DNA of 64,000 nt from positions 365,001 to 429,000 of the forward strand of contig NZ_MQUA01000013.1 of NCBI RefSeq assembly GCF_002943715.1, given 5' to 3'. Position 1 is the first letter of the stretch. Each line of letters starts with the position of its first letter. Below, one piece after another: positions 29,563 through 39,327 of the stretch. Below the pieces are notes generated by a model. The model was not told the origin of the DNA. It did not search any database and worked only from the letters and a program-made list of their open reading frames with translations. The stretch comes from Polaribacter filamentus. GTDB lineage: Bacteria > Bacteroidota > Bacteroidia > Flavobacteriales > Flavobacteriaceae. A program made the translations under genes and the position numbers.

Positions 29563-29958
29563 TTGTTCTTTTTTTATAAAAGTAGTTTCTTTCCAGGAGC
29601 ACAAGAAATAACAGAAAATGGACCAGCATTGATTCCAAGAATTTGGTCTTCGGGATTATTATTATTTAGTATAATCTTGCTATTTAGAAATAAAGCTGTG
29701 ACTGCTTCTAATGATTTACAAAAACAGTCGAGACCATTGGCCATTCGTTCTGTTTTACTTCTTTTAAGCTTTTTTGGATGTATCTTCTTTTTTGGATATT
29801 ACCTTTCTGCATTTTTATTTATCGTTATAATCCTTTGGGTTTTAAATTATAGAAAACCCCTTATCACAATGAGTGTTGCTTCAATTTTTTTAATACTAAT
29901 TTATCTTTTATTTGAAATAGCACTGAATATTAACTTACCTAACGGAATTTGGTTATAA
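29563..29958 (+). CDS. tctB: TctB small membrane subunit, start codon uncertain
   Basis: Small four-helix subunit of the tripartite tricarboxylate transporter. The given TTG start at 29563 yields 131 residues but cuts into the first membrane helix. The open frame runs back to 29509 and encodes DREFFIHIFLIGLPLFFFY, which resembles a normal TctB N-terminus, but no ATG is present there. An ATA at 29518, one change from ATG, overlaps the tctC stop codon. A rare start or a lost start codon are both possible. Helices lie near residues 22-38, 60-80, 84-100 and 103-122. The stop codon overlaps the tctA start (TAATG). Confidence 0.75.
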   Translation: MFFFYKSSFFPGAQEITENGPALIPRIWSSGLLLFSIILLFRNKAVTASNDLQKQSRPLAIRSVLLLLSFFGCIFFFGYYLSAFLFIVIILWVLNYRKPLITMSVASIFLILIYLLFEIALNINLPNGIWL

Positions 29959-31436
29959 TGGAAAATACATGGGAATTAATTGAAATTGTTTTAAGTAATG
30001 TATTGAGTTGGCAAACACTCTTGATTATATTGACAGGAATTTTATATGGAATTTTGGCAGGTGCCATACCTGGTATTTCTGCTTCTATTGCAGTTGCTTT
30101 GTTGGTGCCCTTTACATATAGTCTTGATGCTGGCCAAGCAATGATTCTGCTTACAACAGTATATATGGCTTCCAGTTATGGAGGTTCAATTACAGCTATT
30201 ATGGTTAATGCTCCAGGAACGCCTGGATCTGTAGTTACTACATTTGATGGTTACCCTTTAACACAGCAAGGTAAGCCAGGACTGGCATTGGGAACGTCTA
30301 TTATATCTTCAACAATTGGTGGTATTATAGGAACTTTTATTTTAATCCTTTTTTCTGTTCCTATAGCTAAATTTGCTCTTTCTTTTGGACCTCCAGAATA
30401 TTTTGCTTTAGCAATTTTGGGGCTAACTATTATTTCTTCACTTTCTTCTGATAATTTAATTAAAGGACTTATAGCGACCCTGTTGGGTTTGCTTTTAACT
30501 ACTATTGGTGTAGATCCTTTTACAGGCTTTCCAAGATTCACTTTTGGTTTATCCGACTTAGGAGATGGGTTCTCTTTTATTCCAGCATTAATAGGATTGT
30601 TCGCCATTGGTGAGGTTTTGGTTCAGGCAGAATCTTTTAATTCAAAACCTAAAAAGATTGATGAATTTTCTCAAAAATATCCAAATTGGAATATAATTAG
30701 TAAAATGAAGTTTGTCATTTTTAAATCATCCATTATTGGAACTATAGTCGGTGCAATTCCTGGTGCTGGAGGAACTGTCGCTACTTTTATTGCTTACGAT
30801 CAAGCAAAAAAATCCAGTAAAACTCCCGAACTATTTGGTAAAGGAAGTCTTGAGGGGGTAGCTGCTCCGGAAGCTGCAAATAATGCAGCGGTAGGCGGTG
30901 CTTTAATTCCATTGCTAACCTTAGGTATTCCAGGCAGTGCTTCTACTGCGGTATTAATTGGTGCGCTTTTTATGCATGGTCTGGTTCCTGGTCCCGAATT
31001 ATTTACAAAGCAAACTGATGTTGTTTATAGTTTATTTGTGGCATTGCTTATAGCCAATGTTTTTATGTTGGTGATAGGGTGGTGGGGTAACAGGCTTTTC
31101 GTAAAAGTAATTTCTATTCCGCCAGCAATACTGTTGGCTATTATACCAGCCTTTGCAGTTGTGGGAAGCTTCACAATTAATCGTTCCATGTTTGATGTTG
31201 GCACGTGTGTTGGGTTTGGAATATTAGGATGGTTACTTAAACGTAATGACATCCCAACTGCTCCAGTTGTTTTAGGCTTAATTTTAGGCTTTATGGTTGA
31301 AGCTAATTTACGAAGGACTTTGTTAATGGGTGATTACACATTGCTTTTCACTAGGCCATTATCGGCTGTGATGTTGCTTATTGCATTGGTGTCTTTTATT
31401 TATCCATTTATTAAACGAAAAAAGAAAACTATTTAA
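29958..31436 (+). CDS. tctA: TctA large membrane subunit of tripartite tricarboxylate transporter
   Basis: Channel-forming subunit with about 11-12 membrane helices. The true start is the ATG at 29958, which overlaps the tctB stop; an earlier in-frame TTG at 29949 is unlikely. Family motifs are GAIPGISASIAVALLVPFTY, YGGSITAIMVNAPGTPGSVVTTFDGYPL, and in the second half GAIPGAGGTVATFIAYDQAKK and EAANNAAVGGALIPLLTLGIPGS. It imports a carboxylate bound by TctC using an ion gradient. A full Tct set is unusual inside a Bacteroidetes polysaccharide locus. Confidence 0.93.
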   Translation: MENTWELIEIVLSNVLSWQTLLIILTGILYGILAGAIPGISASIAVALLVPFTYSLDAGQAMILLTTVYMASSYGGSITAIMVNAPGTPGSVVTTFDGYPLTQQGKPGLALGTSIISSTIGGIIGTFILILFSVPIAKFALSFGPPEYFALAILGLTIISSLSSDNLIKGLIATLLGLLLTTIGVDPFTGFPRFTFGLSDLGDGFSFIPALIGLFAIGEVLVQAESFNSKPKKIDEFSQKYPNWNIISKMKFVIFKSSIIGTIVGAIPGAGGTVATFIAYDQAKKSSKTPELFGKGSLEGVAAPEAANNAAVGGALIPLLTLGIPGSASTAVLIGALFMHGLVPGPELFTKQTDVVYSLFVALLIANVFMLVIGWWGNRLFVKVISIPPAILLAIIPAFAVVGSFTINRSMFDVGTCVGFGILGWLLKRNDIPTAPVVLGLILGFMVEANLRRTLLMGDYTLLFTRPLSAVMLLIALVSFIYPFIKRKKKTI

Positions 31437-31459
31437 GTATGTCTAATTAATTGAATACT

Positions 31460-33225
31460 ATGAGGAGATTATTAATTGTTTTAACTCTGATTTTTTTATT
31501 TTGTCCTTTAAACGGTCAATCGAAAATTAAATCGAATAATAAACCAAATGTAATTTTGATTTTGACAGATGATCAAGGCTATGGTGATTTAGGCTATCAT
31601 AAAAATCCGGATATCAAAACTCCTACATTAGATGCTTTTGCAAGTGAAAGCATCGGATTAAATAATTTCTACGTCTCTCCTGTTTGTTCACCCACAAGGG
31701 CAAGTCTTTTAACGGGTAGGTATAATATTAGAACAGGTGTATTTGATACTTTTTCTGGCGGCTCTATCATGGCTTCTTCGGAAATAACCATTGCTGAATT
31801 GCTTAAGGATTCTGGATATAGAACAGGACACTTTGGAAAATGGCATTTAGGAAGTAACTATCCTTCACGACCACAGGACCAAGGGTTTGAAACATCTGTA
31901 TGGAATACAGGAGGGGCAATTGGTAATTCGGGCGATCCTTTTAATTATTACAAAAAAGATAGCTCTTATTTTAATCCTGTACTGTGGAAAAATGGAAAAA
32001 AATACCAGAGCACTGGTTATTGCACAGATGTCTGGACCGATGAAGCTATCCAATTCATACAAGACAATCGGAATGCTCCATTTTTTATGTATCTCGCTTA
32101 TAATGCTCCCCACAAGCCTTTACAATTGCCACAGGCGTATTATGAACAATATAAGGGTAAGGAAATAAATGAAGAATATTATAGGAATGAGGGATTCTAT
32201 GTTCATGGCATGACCGAGAAGGATAAAGAGGATGCAAGAAAAGTTTATGGAATGGTGACAAATATTGATGATAATCTTAATCGTCTTTTTAAGGAATTAA
32301 AAAAGCACAAGCTATATGACAATACTATTATCATTTTCATGACAGATAATGGACCTGCTCAATATAGATACACGGGAGGGTTTAAAGGTAAAAAAAGTTT
32401 AGTTCAAGAAGGGGGATTCATGTACCCTTTTATATCAAACTTCCCAAGGGCATGAAGAAGGTAAAAGAAATAAATGAACGGTTCGCGCATATAGATGTTT
32501 TACCAACTATCGCCAATCTTTGTGATATTCAAATTAACGCAGATTTAGAGATTGATGGCGTGAGTATGGTGCCTTATTTAAGCGCTCCAATTTCACAAAA
32601 TTTAGAGAGACCCTTATTTTTCGAATGGCAAAGAAGTTATCCTGAAAAATATAAAAATATAGCCGTTATAAAGAACGGGTTTAAATTAATTGGAAATACA
32701 CAAGAAGATGCTTTGATTTCTGAATTCGAATTATACAATTTGAACGAAGACCCTTATGAAGCTGAGGACATTATTAATAAACAACTTAATGTTTCCAATG
32801 AATTAAAGAGCGAGATAGACCGCTGGTATGACGACATCATGCGTAGCCCGAACATTATTGATTTACCGCGAATTATTATTGGAAATGAACAGGAGACCAC
32901 AACCATGCTCAATCGTAATGAAGCACGCGGAATACAGGAAATAAGAGATCAGGAAGCCATTCATGTTAGTTGGGATGTACTAATCGAAAACGCCGGAGAC
33001 TATAAGGTGAGTTGTTATTTTGTGAATAAATTGGAACATGAAGGGAAACTCTATTTCAGAATAGGAAATAAAAATGTTAGTATGGAAAATAAAAATACTG
33101 GCATTGAAAAATTAGTATTTGATACGGTTTTATTAGAAGAAGGAAAATTCACAATTGACAGTTGGTATTCTATAAGTATCACTTCTTATCTAACGCCTTT
33201 TTATTTAGAAATCGAAAAATTATAA
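31460..33225 (+). pseudogene. Sulfatase 2, split into two overlapping frames
   Basis: The frame from ATG 31460 encodes a signal peptide, the formylglycine motif C76-SPTR in PVCSPTRASLLTGR, GKWHLG and FMTDNGPAQ, and ends at 32455 just after EGGFMYPFISNFPRA. The second frame starts at 32452 (4-bp ATGA overlap) and continues exactly where a sulfatase would: RFAHIDVLPTIANLC, then a C-terminal beta domain (IHVSWDVLIENAGDYKVSCYF). A single-base indel near 32450 would rejoin them. Either this is a broken gene, or the overlap lets both halves be made by coupled translation. The first start is set at 31460 because the earlier TTG at 31451 is weak and the signal peptide begins with MRRLL. Confidence 0.82.
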
Positions 33226-33229
33226 AAAT

Positions 33230-33721
33230 ATGTCAGTAGTTTTTAATTTGCAAACGGCAGACCTTTGTGATCAATATGGAGAAAAACTTCTCTGTGCCGA
33301 TCCCGTTTTTATTCAATTCGGTCTTAAAAAAACCTTTTTTGGAGAAATTACAACCATTAAGCTGTTTGAAGATAATTCACTTGTTCGGGAGCGCTTAAAT
33401 ACGCAAGGCTATGGAAAGGTGTTGGTTATAGATGGAGGCGGTTCCACAAGATGTGCATTGGTAGGTGACCAACTTGCTGAACTAGCCATCAAAAACCATT
33501 GGGAGGGCATCCTTGTTAACGGATGCATCAGAGATAGTTTTATAATCAATAAAATGAAAATAAGCATAAAGGCCATCAATACAAGTCCAGTAAAAAGCAT
33601 CAAACGCCTTACTGGTGAATATGATATTCCTGTAAAATTTGCAGGCATTAATTTTTATCCTGGACATTTTTTGTATTCTGATGAGGATGGGTTGCTTGTA
33701 AGTATTGAAAAACTACACTAA
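33230..33721 (+). CDS. RraA-like family protein
   Basis: 163 residues of the RraA / HMG-CHA aldolase family. Key segments are VLVIDGGGSTRCALVGDQLAELA, WEGILVNGCIRDS (with the Arg-Asp pair that binds substrate and metal in the aldolases) and FYPGHFLYSDEDGLLVS. E. coli RraA inhibits RNase E, but many relatives are divalent-metal aldolases or decarboxylases for 4-hydroxy-4-methyl-2-oxoglutarate or oxaloacetate. Lying just after a Tct transporter and among glycan enzymes, a role in acid or oxo-acid catabolism is more likely than RNase control; this is inference. It starts 5 bp after the split sulfatase. Confidence 0.85.
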   Translation: MSVVFNLQTADLCDQYGEKLLCADPVFIQFGLKKTFFGEITTIKLFEDNSLVRERLNTQGYGKVLVIDGGGSTRCALVGDQLAELAIKNHWEGILVNGCIRDSFIINKMKISIKAINTSPVKSIKRLTGEYDIPVKFAGINFYPGHFLYSDEDGLLVSIEKLH

Positions 33722-33734
33722 TAAAACTTATAAT

Positions 33735-34997
33735 ATGAAATTTAAAAACATATGTATTCTTTTGTTATTGGCATTCAATTGTTCTGCTTTTGGACAAACT
33801 AACCAAAAACTCAATCTCACATTTTTTGGGTCATCCGTTTGCAATGGCTCTAATGCTGAAAGTAAGCATGGCTATGCTTGGCAATTTTATTATAGTAACA
33901 CAATTGATACAACTACATATCACTATATTAATGTGTCCACTGGCGGTGACAATACCATAAAAATTGAAAAATTCGATCGCTTAACGAATAAGTTATACCC
34001 AACAAACCCTGACATTGTTGTAATAGGTTTGTCATTGAGCAATGAAGGAATTAGGGGGAATGGGGACAACAATGGCAGAGAACAAATTTTGGAACAATTT
34101 AGAAGTAGATTACTTGCATTAGCCGATTCGTTAAACCAACAAGGTATAAAGCCTGTGATAGTGAATTGTTATCCACATTCAGACTTTACTCCAGATGAAT
34201 ACATGTTCACAAAAAAAATGAACCGTATTATAAACACCTGGAAATATCCAAGTATTAATGTTCTAGGAACTATAGATGATTGGCAAGGCCGGTGGGCAGA
34301 GGGCTATGTTGCCAATGCAGGCCACCCGAATACTCTCGGGCATCAGGAGATGTCTTATGCCATCGTCCCTTCTCTTTTTGATGCGATACAAGTTGGTAAA
34401 AAAACACCTTCATATGATTGGAATCAGAGTTATTATACATTTAGAAATGACGAACATGTTGAAAACCCTTTATCTCTGGAACTTAAAAACACGGTTCATT
34501 CATTTACATTAAGTTTTAGATTTAAAAAAACAGATAACGGGAGCATCGCTGGTTTTACTTCGAATGATTTAAAACATGAAATTACAGTTAACACTAATAA
34601 ACTTTATTATAAAAACCACTCTGTAACCCTTCCGGATTCTCTAAATAATTGGACTCATGTTGTGCTTTCTCATAGCTATGCCAATCAGCAAACGATGTTT
34701 ATTGTAGATGGAAAATTAATAGGTAACATAAATGAACGATTAGTTCCAGCTCAAATTCACTTTGGTGGCACAGCTTCTTTTATCGAACTTAAAGATTTGT
34801 ACCTATATCGCTCTAGTTTAAATATAGATGAAGCCTTAGATCTTTTTAATAAGAAATTTATTCAATCCAGTCTGGAGTTTTATAACCCAATGACAAAACC
34901 TATTGAGGGTGATAGAATCACCAATTATGCACAAAGTTTAAGTGAATTGATTATTAATAATGGGGTTGACATACGTTACAATCCTGTACCATTCTAA
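33735..34997 (+). CDS. SGNH-family hydrolase with C-terminal LamG-like domain
   Basis: Exported esterase-like protein of 420 residues. I start it at ATG 33735 (MKFKNICILLLLAFNCSAFGQ, a good signal peptide) because the upstream frame overlaps the RraA gene. SGNH blocks are visible: LTFFGSSVCNGSN with the nucleophile Ser, VSTGGDNT (block II Gly), GLSLSNEG (block III Asn) and NAGHPNTLGHQEM (block V His). From about residue 240 a concanavalin A/LamG-like fold follows (FTLSFRFKK, NNWTHVVLSHSYANQQTMFIVDGKLIG), which may bind glycan. It probably removes acetyl or similar ester groups before or during desulfation. Confidence 0.82.
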   Translation: MKFKNICILLLLAFNCSAFGQTNQKLNLTFFGSSVCNGSNAESKHGYAWQFYYSNTIDTTTYHYINVSTGGDNTIKIEKFDRLTNKLYPTNPDIVVIGLSLSNEGIRGNGDNNGREQILEQFRSRLLALADSLNQQGIKPVIVNCYPHSDFTPDEYMFTKKMNRIINTWKYPSINVLGTIDDWQGRWAEGYVANAGHPNTLGHQEMSYAIVPSLFDAIQVGKKTPSYDWNQSYYTFRNDEHVENPLSLELKNTVHSFTLSFRFKKTDNGSIAGFTSNDLKHEITVNTNKLYYKNHSVTLPDSLNNWTHVVLSHSYANQQTMFIVDGKLIGNINERLVPAQIHFGGTASFIELKDLYLYRSSLNIDEALDLFNKKFIQSSLEFYNPMTKPIEGDRITNYAQSLSELIINNGVDIRYNPVPF

Positions 34998-35012
34998 CAA
35001 AATATAAAAGTT

Positions 35013-36353
35013 ATGAGACCTAATACATTATTAAAAAAAATCCTTTTAGCTGTGATTATTTGTTGTAGCGGAACGGTAAACGCGCAAGATAAACCCAATG
35101 TCATTATTATTTATACCGACGATCAAGGTTCTGTAGATTTGAATAGTTATGGCGCAAAGGATTTAGAAACGCCTAATATGGATAGCATTGTAAAAAGCGG
35201 CGTTCGCTTCACACAATTTTATGCTTCACCAATTTGTTCCCCTTCTAGAGCTTCTCTGTTAACGGGTAAAAACCCACAAAGAGCAGGAGTGGAAAGAAAT
35301 TCACATTTAAATGAAGAAAACGGACTTCCTGGAACAGAATATACAATGGCAGAAATGTTTAAAGATGCTGGATATTCTACAGCCCATATTGGAAAATGGC
35401 ATTTAGGATATACGCAAGGAATGAGTCCAAATGAACAAGGATTCGACTACTCCTTTGGTCATATGGCTGGATGTATTGATAATTATTCACACTTTTTTTA
35501 TTGGAACGGTCCTAATAGGCATGATTTATTCAGAAATGGAAAAGAAGTATATTATGATGGACAATTTTTTCCAGACCTAATGGTAAAAGAAGCTTCCGTT
35601 TTTATGGAACAAAATCAAAACAATCCTTTCTTTATATACTTTGCCGTAAATATGCCGCATTATCCATATCAAGGAGATATTAAATGGCTTGAATATTATC
35701 AAGAAAAAGGGCTCGCCTATCCAAGAGATTTGTATGCAGCTTTCATTTCAACTTTAGATGACCGAATTGGCTTACTTTTAAAAAAGCTTGAAGTCTTGGG
35801 AATTAAAGAGAATACCATTATTATATTTCAATCGGATAATGGACATTCAACCGAAGAGCGTGCACATTTTGGAGGAGGTAGTGCAGGTCCATATCGAGGC
35901 GCAAAACAATGTTTGTTTGAAGGAGGTATTAGAGTGCCTGCAGCAATAAGTTGGATTAATAAAATTCCATCTGGAGAAGTTAGAGACCAATTTGCAGTAA
36001 ACACTGATTGGATGCCAACATTAGCACAATTATGTGGTATTAAATTGAATTCAGAAGAAATGGATGGTAAAAGTTTATTGCCCATTATTGATGATGGTAA
36101 TAAAGATACGCAACATACAGAAGGATATTGCTGGGCATATAAAGACATGTGGGTAGCCAGAAAAGGAAAATGGAAATTACTAGGAAATCCTTATGATACG
36201 GGTAATAGGGATTATAAATTTATAGAAAACAGATTTCTTGTTAATCTTGATAATGATTTAGGAGAAACATCTAACGTCGCGAATAAATACCCTGCTATTG
36301 TTTCAGAATTAGAGAAACAATATGAAAAATGGTTAGAAAATAATAGTAAATAG
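35013..36353 (+). CDS. Sulfatase 3 (S1 family, formylglycine type)
   Basis: 446-residue exported sulfatase. A signal peptide ends at VNAQ (about residue 24). Metal-binding IIIYTDDQGSVD, formylglycine motif C75-SPSR in PICSPSRASLLTGK, GKWHLGYTQGM and IIFQSDNGHS are all present, with a C-terminal subdomain from about 330. It is compact, without extra domains. The specific sulfate ester is unknown. It follows the SGNH hydrolase by 15 bp, in the same operon. Confidence 0.92.
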   Translation: MRPNTLLKKILLAVIICCSGTVNAQDKPNVIIIYTDDQGSVDLNSYGAKDLETPNMDSIVKSGVRFTQFYASPICSPSRASLLTGKNPQRAGVERNSHLNEENGLPGTEYTMAEMFKDAGYSTAHIGKWHLGYTQGMSPNEQGFDYSFGHMAGCIDNYSHFFYWNGPNRHDLFRNGKEVYYDGQFFPDLMVKEASVFMEQNQNNPFFIYFAVNMPHYPYQGDIKWLEYYQEKGLAYPRDLYAAFISTLDDRIGLLLKKLEVLGIKENTIIIFQSDNGHSTEERAHFGGGSAGPYRGAKQCLFEGGIRVPAAISWINKIPSGEVRDQFAVNTDWMPTLAQLCGIKLNSEEMDGKSLLPIIDDGNKDTQHTEGYCWAYKDMWVARKGKWKLLGNPYDTGNRDYKFIENRFLVNLDNDLGETSNVANKYPAIVSELEKQYEKWLENNSK

Positions 36354-36383
36354 ATTTAACACGATTATAACCTGAATCCACTC

Positions 36384-37982
36384 ATGAAAAAATTAACGAT
36401 TATACTGTCTTTAATAATTTTGAATTCACTTATTAGTTACAGTCAAAATTTAAAAAAGGATTCCCGCCCTAATATTCTTTTTATTATGAGTGATGACCAT
36501 TCTTATAATGCAATTAGTGCATATAATAATCATTTAATTAAAACACCAAATATTGATCGTATTGCCAGCGAAGGAATGCTTTTTACAAATGCATGCGTTA
36601 CCAACTCCATTTGCGCTCCTTCCAGAGCAACAATCCTTACAGGAAAGCATACTCATATAAACGGCAAAATAGATAATCATATGCCATTTGATACAACTCA
36701 AGTAACGTTTCCCCAATTATTTCAAAAAGCTGGTTACGAAACTGCAATGTTTGGCAAATTACATTTTGGTAATAGTCCCAAAGGAGTAGATGACTTTATG
36801 ATTTTACCGGCCCAAGGGGATTATATTAATCCTGATTTTATTACTAAAAAAGGAGATACAACAATAACCGGTTATGTAACAGATATAATAACAGATTTGA
36901 CTATCAATTGGCTGGAAAAAAAACGTTCCAAAGAAAAACCGTTTATGATGATGTACCTGCATAAAGCGCCACATCGCCCTTGGTGGCCAAGTCCAGAAAA
37001 GTTTAAAGAATTTAGTAGGAAGACTTTTCCTGAGCCTGCAACATTATTTGATGATTATAAAAACAGAGGTACAGCTGCGAAAACTGCTGAAATGAATTTA
37101 TTAAAGCATATGACTTATAGCCATGATAGTAAGATAAGACCTGAAACCCTTGCTGATATGGAGAAAGTAGAGCCAAGTATCATTGAAATAAAAAATGGTT
37201 TTTATGGACCCTATGGGCGGGCTAATGACGAGCAACGTGCAAAATATGAACCAATATTGGATTCAATAAATGATTATTTTAAAGCAAATTGGCCATCAAT
37301 GAGTGATGAGGAAAAAATGAGATGGAAGTACCAAAGATATATGCAAGATTATTTGGCATGTATTTCTTCAGTAGATGATAATATTGGACGTGTTTTAGAC
37401 TATCTTGAAGAAAGTGGTTTAGCTGAAAACACAATAGTAGTATACACATCAGATCAAGGATTTTACATAGGAGAACATGGGTGGTTTGATAAACGATTTA
37501 TTTATAATGAATCATTTAAAACTCCATTAATGATTCGTTGGCCAAATATAATAAAAGAGGGCAGTACGAATAATGAAATGGTTCAAAACCTAGATTTTGC
37601 TCAGACCTTTTTAGAAGCAGCACAAATAAAAGCTCCTGATGATATGCAAGGTGAAAGCCTAATTCCGTTATTAACGGGAAATAATAAAAAATGGACTAGA
37701 GATGCTGTCTATTACCATTACTATGAGTACCCTTCTGTTCATATGGTAAAACGCCATTACGGAATAGTTACAAAAGAATATAAATTGGTGCACTTCTATT
37801 ACGATATCGATGAATGGGAATTGTATGATCGTAAAAAAGACCCACAAGAAATGAACAATGTTTACAATGATTCTAACTATGCGAATTTAGTAAAAAAACT
37901 AAAAATGAAGTTAGGTAAATTAAGAACTAAATACAAAGACTCAAAAGAGTTGGATCAAAAATATATTGAGATAACAAAATAA
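36384..37982 (+). CDS. Sulfatase 4, N-acetylglucosamine-6-sulfatase-like
   Basis: 532 residues with signal peptide (residues 1-20), metal-binding ILFIMSDDHSYNAISAYN, formylglycine motif C77-APSR in SICAPSRATILTGK, GKLHFG and VVYTSDQGFYIGEHGWFDK. The C-terminal stretch around YYHYYEYPSVHMVKRHYG with KLVHFYYDIDEWELYD closely resembles the N-acetylglucosamine-6-O-sulfatase-like group (SulfAtlas S1_11, from memory). 6-O-sulfate removal is therefore the best guess, though other hexose-6-sulfates are possible. Same operon, 30 bp after sulfatase 3. Confidence 0.9.
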   Translation: MKKLTIILSLIILNSLISYSQNLKKDSRPNILFIMSDDHSYNAISAYNNHLIKTPNIDRIASEGMLFTNACVTNSICAPSRATILTGKHTHINGKIDNHMPFDTTQVTFPQLFQKAGYETAMFGKLHFGNSPKGVDDFMILPAQGDYINPDFITKKGDTTITGYVTDIITDLTINWLEKKRSKEKPFMMMYLHKAPHRPWWPSPEKFKEFSRKTFPEPATLFDDYKNRGTAAKTAEMNLLKHMTYSHDSKIRPETLADMEKVEPSIIEIKNGFYGPYGRANDEQRAKYEPILDSINDYFKANWPSMSDEEKMRWKYQRYMQDYLACISSVDDNIGRVLDYLEESGLAENTIVVYTSDQGFYIGEHGWFDKRFIYNESFKTPLMIRWPNIIKEGSTNNEMVQNLDFAQTFLEAAQIKAPDDMQGESLIPLLTGNNKKWTRDAVYYHYYEYPSVHMVKRHYGIVTKEYKLVHFYYDIDEWELYDRKKDPQEMNNVYNDSNYANLVKKLKMKLGKLRTKYKDSKELDQKYIEITK

Positions 37983-38012
37983 TAATAGTATAACTAAAAA
38001 CAATTTTTAATT

Positions 38013-39323
38013 ATGTCCAAGACCAATCCAGTTGTTTCAAAGAAGATCCTAATTCCTTTTATTTTAATCACCTCATTATTTGCGTTATGGGGTTTTGCCA
38101 ATGCCGTTACTGACCCTATGGTGCAAGCGTTTAAAAAAGTATTGGAATTATCTAATTCACAGGCAGCTTGGGTTCAAATGGCCTTTTATGGCGGTTATTT
38201 CACTATGGCTTTACCGGCAGCAATGCTTATGAGAAAATATTCTTATAAAGTTGGAATTTTAATAGGTCTAGGATTATATGCTGTCGGTGCATTATTGTTT
38301 TACCCAGCTGCTATTACAGAGCAGTTTTGGTTTTTCTGTTTAGGGCTCTATGTTTTAACATTCGGGCTGGCCTTTTTAGAGACTGCTGCTAATCCTTATG
38401 CATTAGCGATGGGAGACAAAGAAACGGCTACCCAACGGTTAAATTTGGCACAGGCCTTTAATCCTGTTGGATTAATTGCTGGTTTGTTTGTTGCACAGCA
38501 TTTTGTGTTGAAAAATTTAAAGTCTGATGATATAAAAGATTTTAGCGCTTTAGATGAAGCGTCTAAAATTTTGATTAAAACCTCGGATTTATTGGTAATC
38601 CGTGATCCATATGTTATTTTAGGTTTAGTTCTTATTGGTGTATTTATTTTATTTGTAGTTAGTAAAATGCCACAATCCAGAGAAGAAGGAGTCATGCCCA
38701 ATATTGGCGACACATTTGCTGTTTTAGCTAAAAATAAAAAGTATGTATTAGGAGTTTTAGCTCAAATTCTATATGTAGGAGCACAAATTATGTGCTGGAC
38801 TTATATTTATCAATACGCGGAAGCTATTGGTATGGATAGTGTAACAGCCGGTTATTATCAAATGGCTGCCTTTGTTTTATTTACAATTGGTCGTGCTGTA
38901 GGGACTTACTTGCTGAAATTTTTGAGTTCTGGTAAATTATTAATGTATTTTGCCTTATTAGCCATTGTATTTGTAATAGGAACCATTTTTATAAAAGGAA
39001 TAATAGGTCTTTACAGCCTGGTGGGTGTTTCCTTTTGTATGTCCTTAATGTTTCCAACTATTTATGGTATTGCATTGGTAGATTTATCCGAAGAACAGTC
39101 CAAAATAGGTTCTGCTGGTTTGGTAATGGCTATTGTGGGAGGTGCCTTAATGCCAAAACTACAAGGTATTATTATAGATATTGGGGGTAATGGCGTTGCA
39201 GATTCTAAAATAATGGGAGTGTCTGAAGTTAACTTCTCATTCATCCTTCCTCTGCTTTGTTTTATATATATCGCTTGGTATGGGTTAAGAGTCTTTAAGC
39301 GTTATGAAAAACCTATTAATTAA
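38013..39323 (+). CDS. fucP: FucP-family sugar:proton symporter
   Basis: 436-residue major-facilitator protein with about 12 membrane helices. The N-terminal LFALWGFANAVTDPMVQAFK matches L-fucose:H+ symporters of the FucP family, and the long central loop and the helix pattern agree. It brings a monosaccharide released by the locus into the cytoplasm. Fucose is the best-known substrate, but Bacteroidetes relatives also carry glucose, galactose or mannose derivatives. It ends by overlapping possible early starts of the GH28 gene. Confidence 0.88.
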   Translation: MSKTNPVVSKKILIPFILITSLFALWGFANAVTDPMVQAFKKVLELSNSQAAWVQMAFYGGYFTMALPAAMLMRKYSYKVGILIGLGLYAVGALLFYPAAITEQFWFFCLGLYVLTFGLAFLETAANPYALAMGDKETATQRLNLAQAFNPVGLIAGLFVAQHFVLKNLKSDDIKDFSALDEASKILIKTSDLLVIRDPYVILGLVLIGVFILFVVSKMPQSREEGVMPNIGDTFAVLAKNKKYVLGVLAQILYVGAQIMCWTYIYQYAEAIGMDSVTAGYYQMAAFVLFTIGRAVGTYLLKFLSSGKLLMYFALLAIVFVIGTIFIKGIIGLYSLVGVSFCMSLMFPTIYGIALVDLSEEQSKIGSAGLVMAIVGGALMPKLQGIIIDIGGNGVADSKIMGVSEVNFSFILPLLCFIYIAWYGLRVFKRYEKPIN

Positions 39324-39327
39324 CCAT

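Noticed and set aside
33705..33734. Earlier start of the SGNH hydrolase
   Set aside because: It would overlap the RraA-like gene and put ten polar residues before a normal signal peptide.
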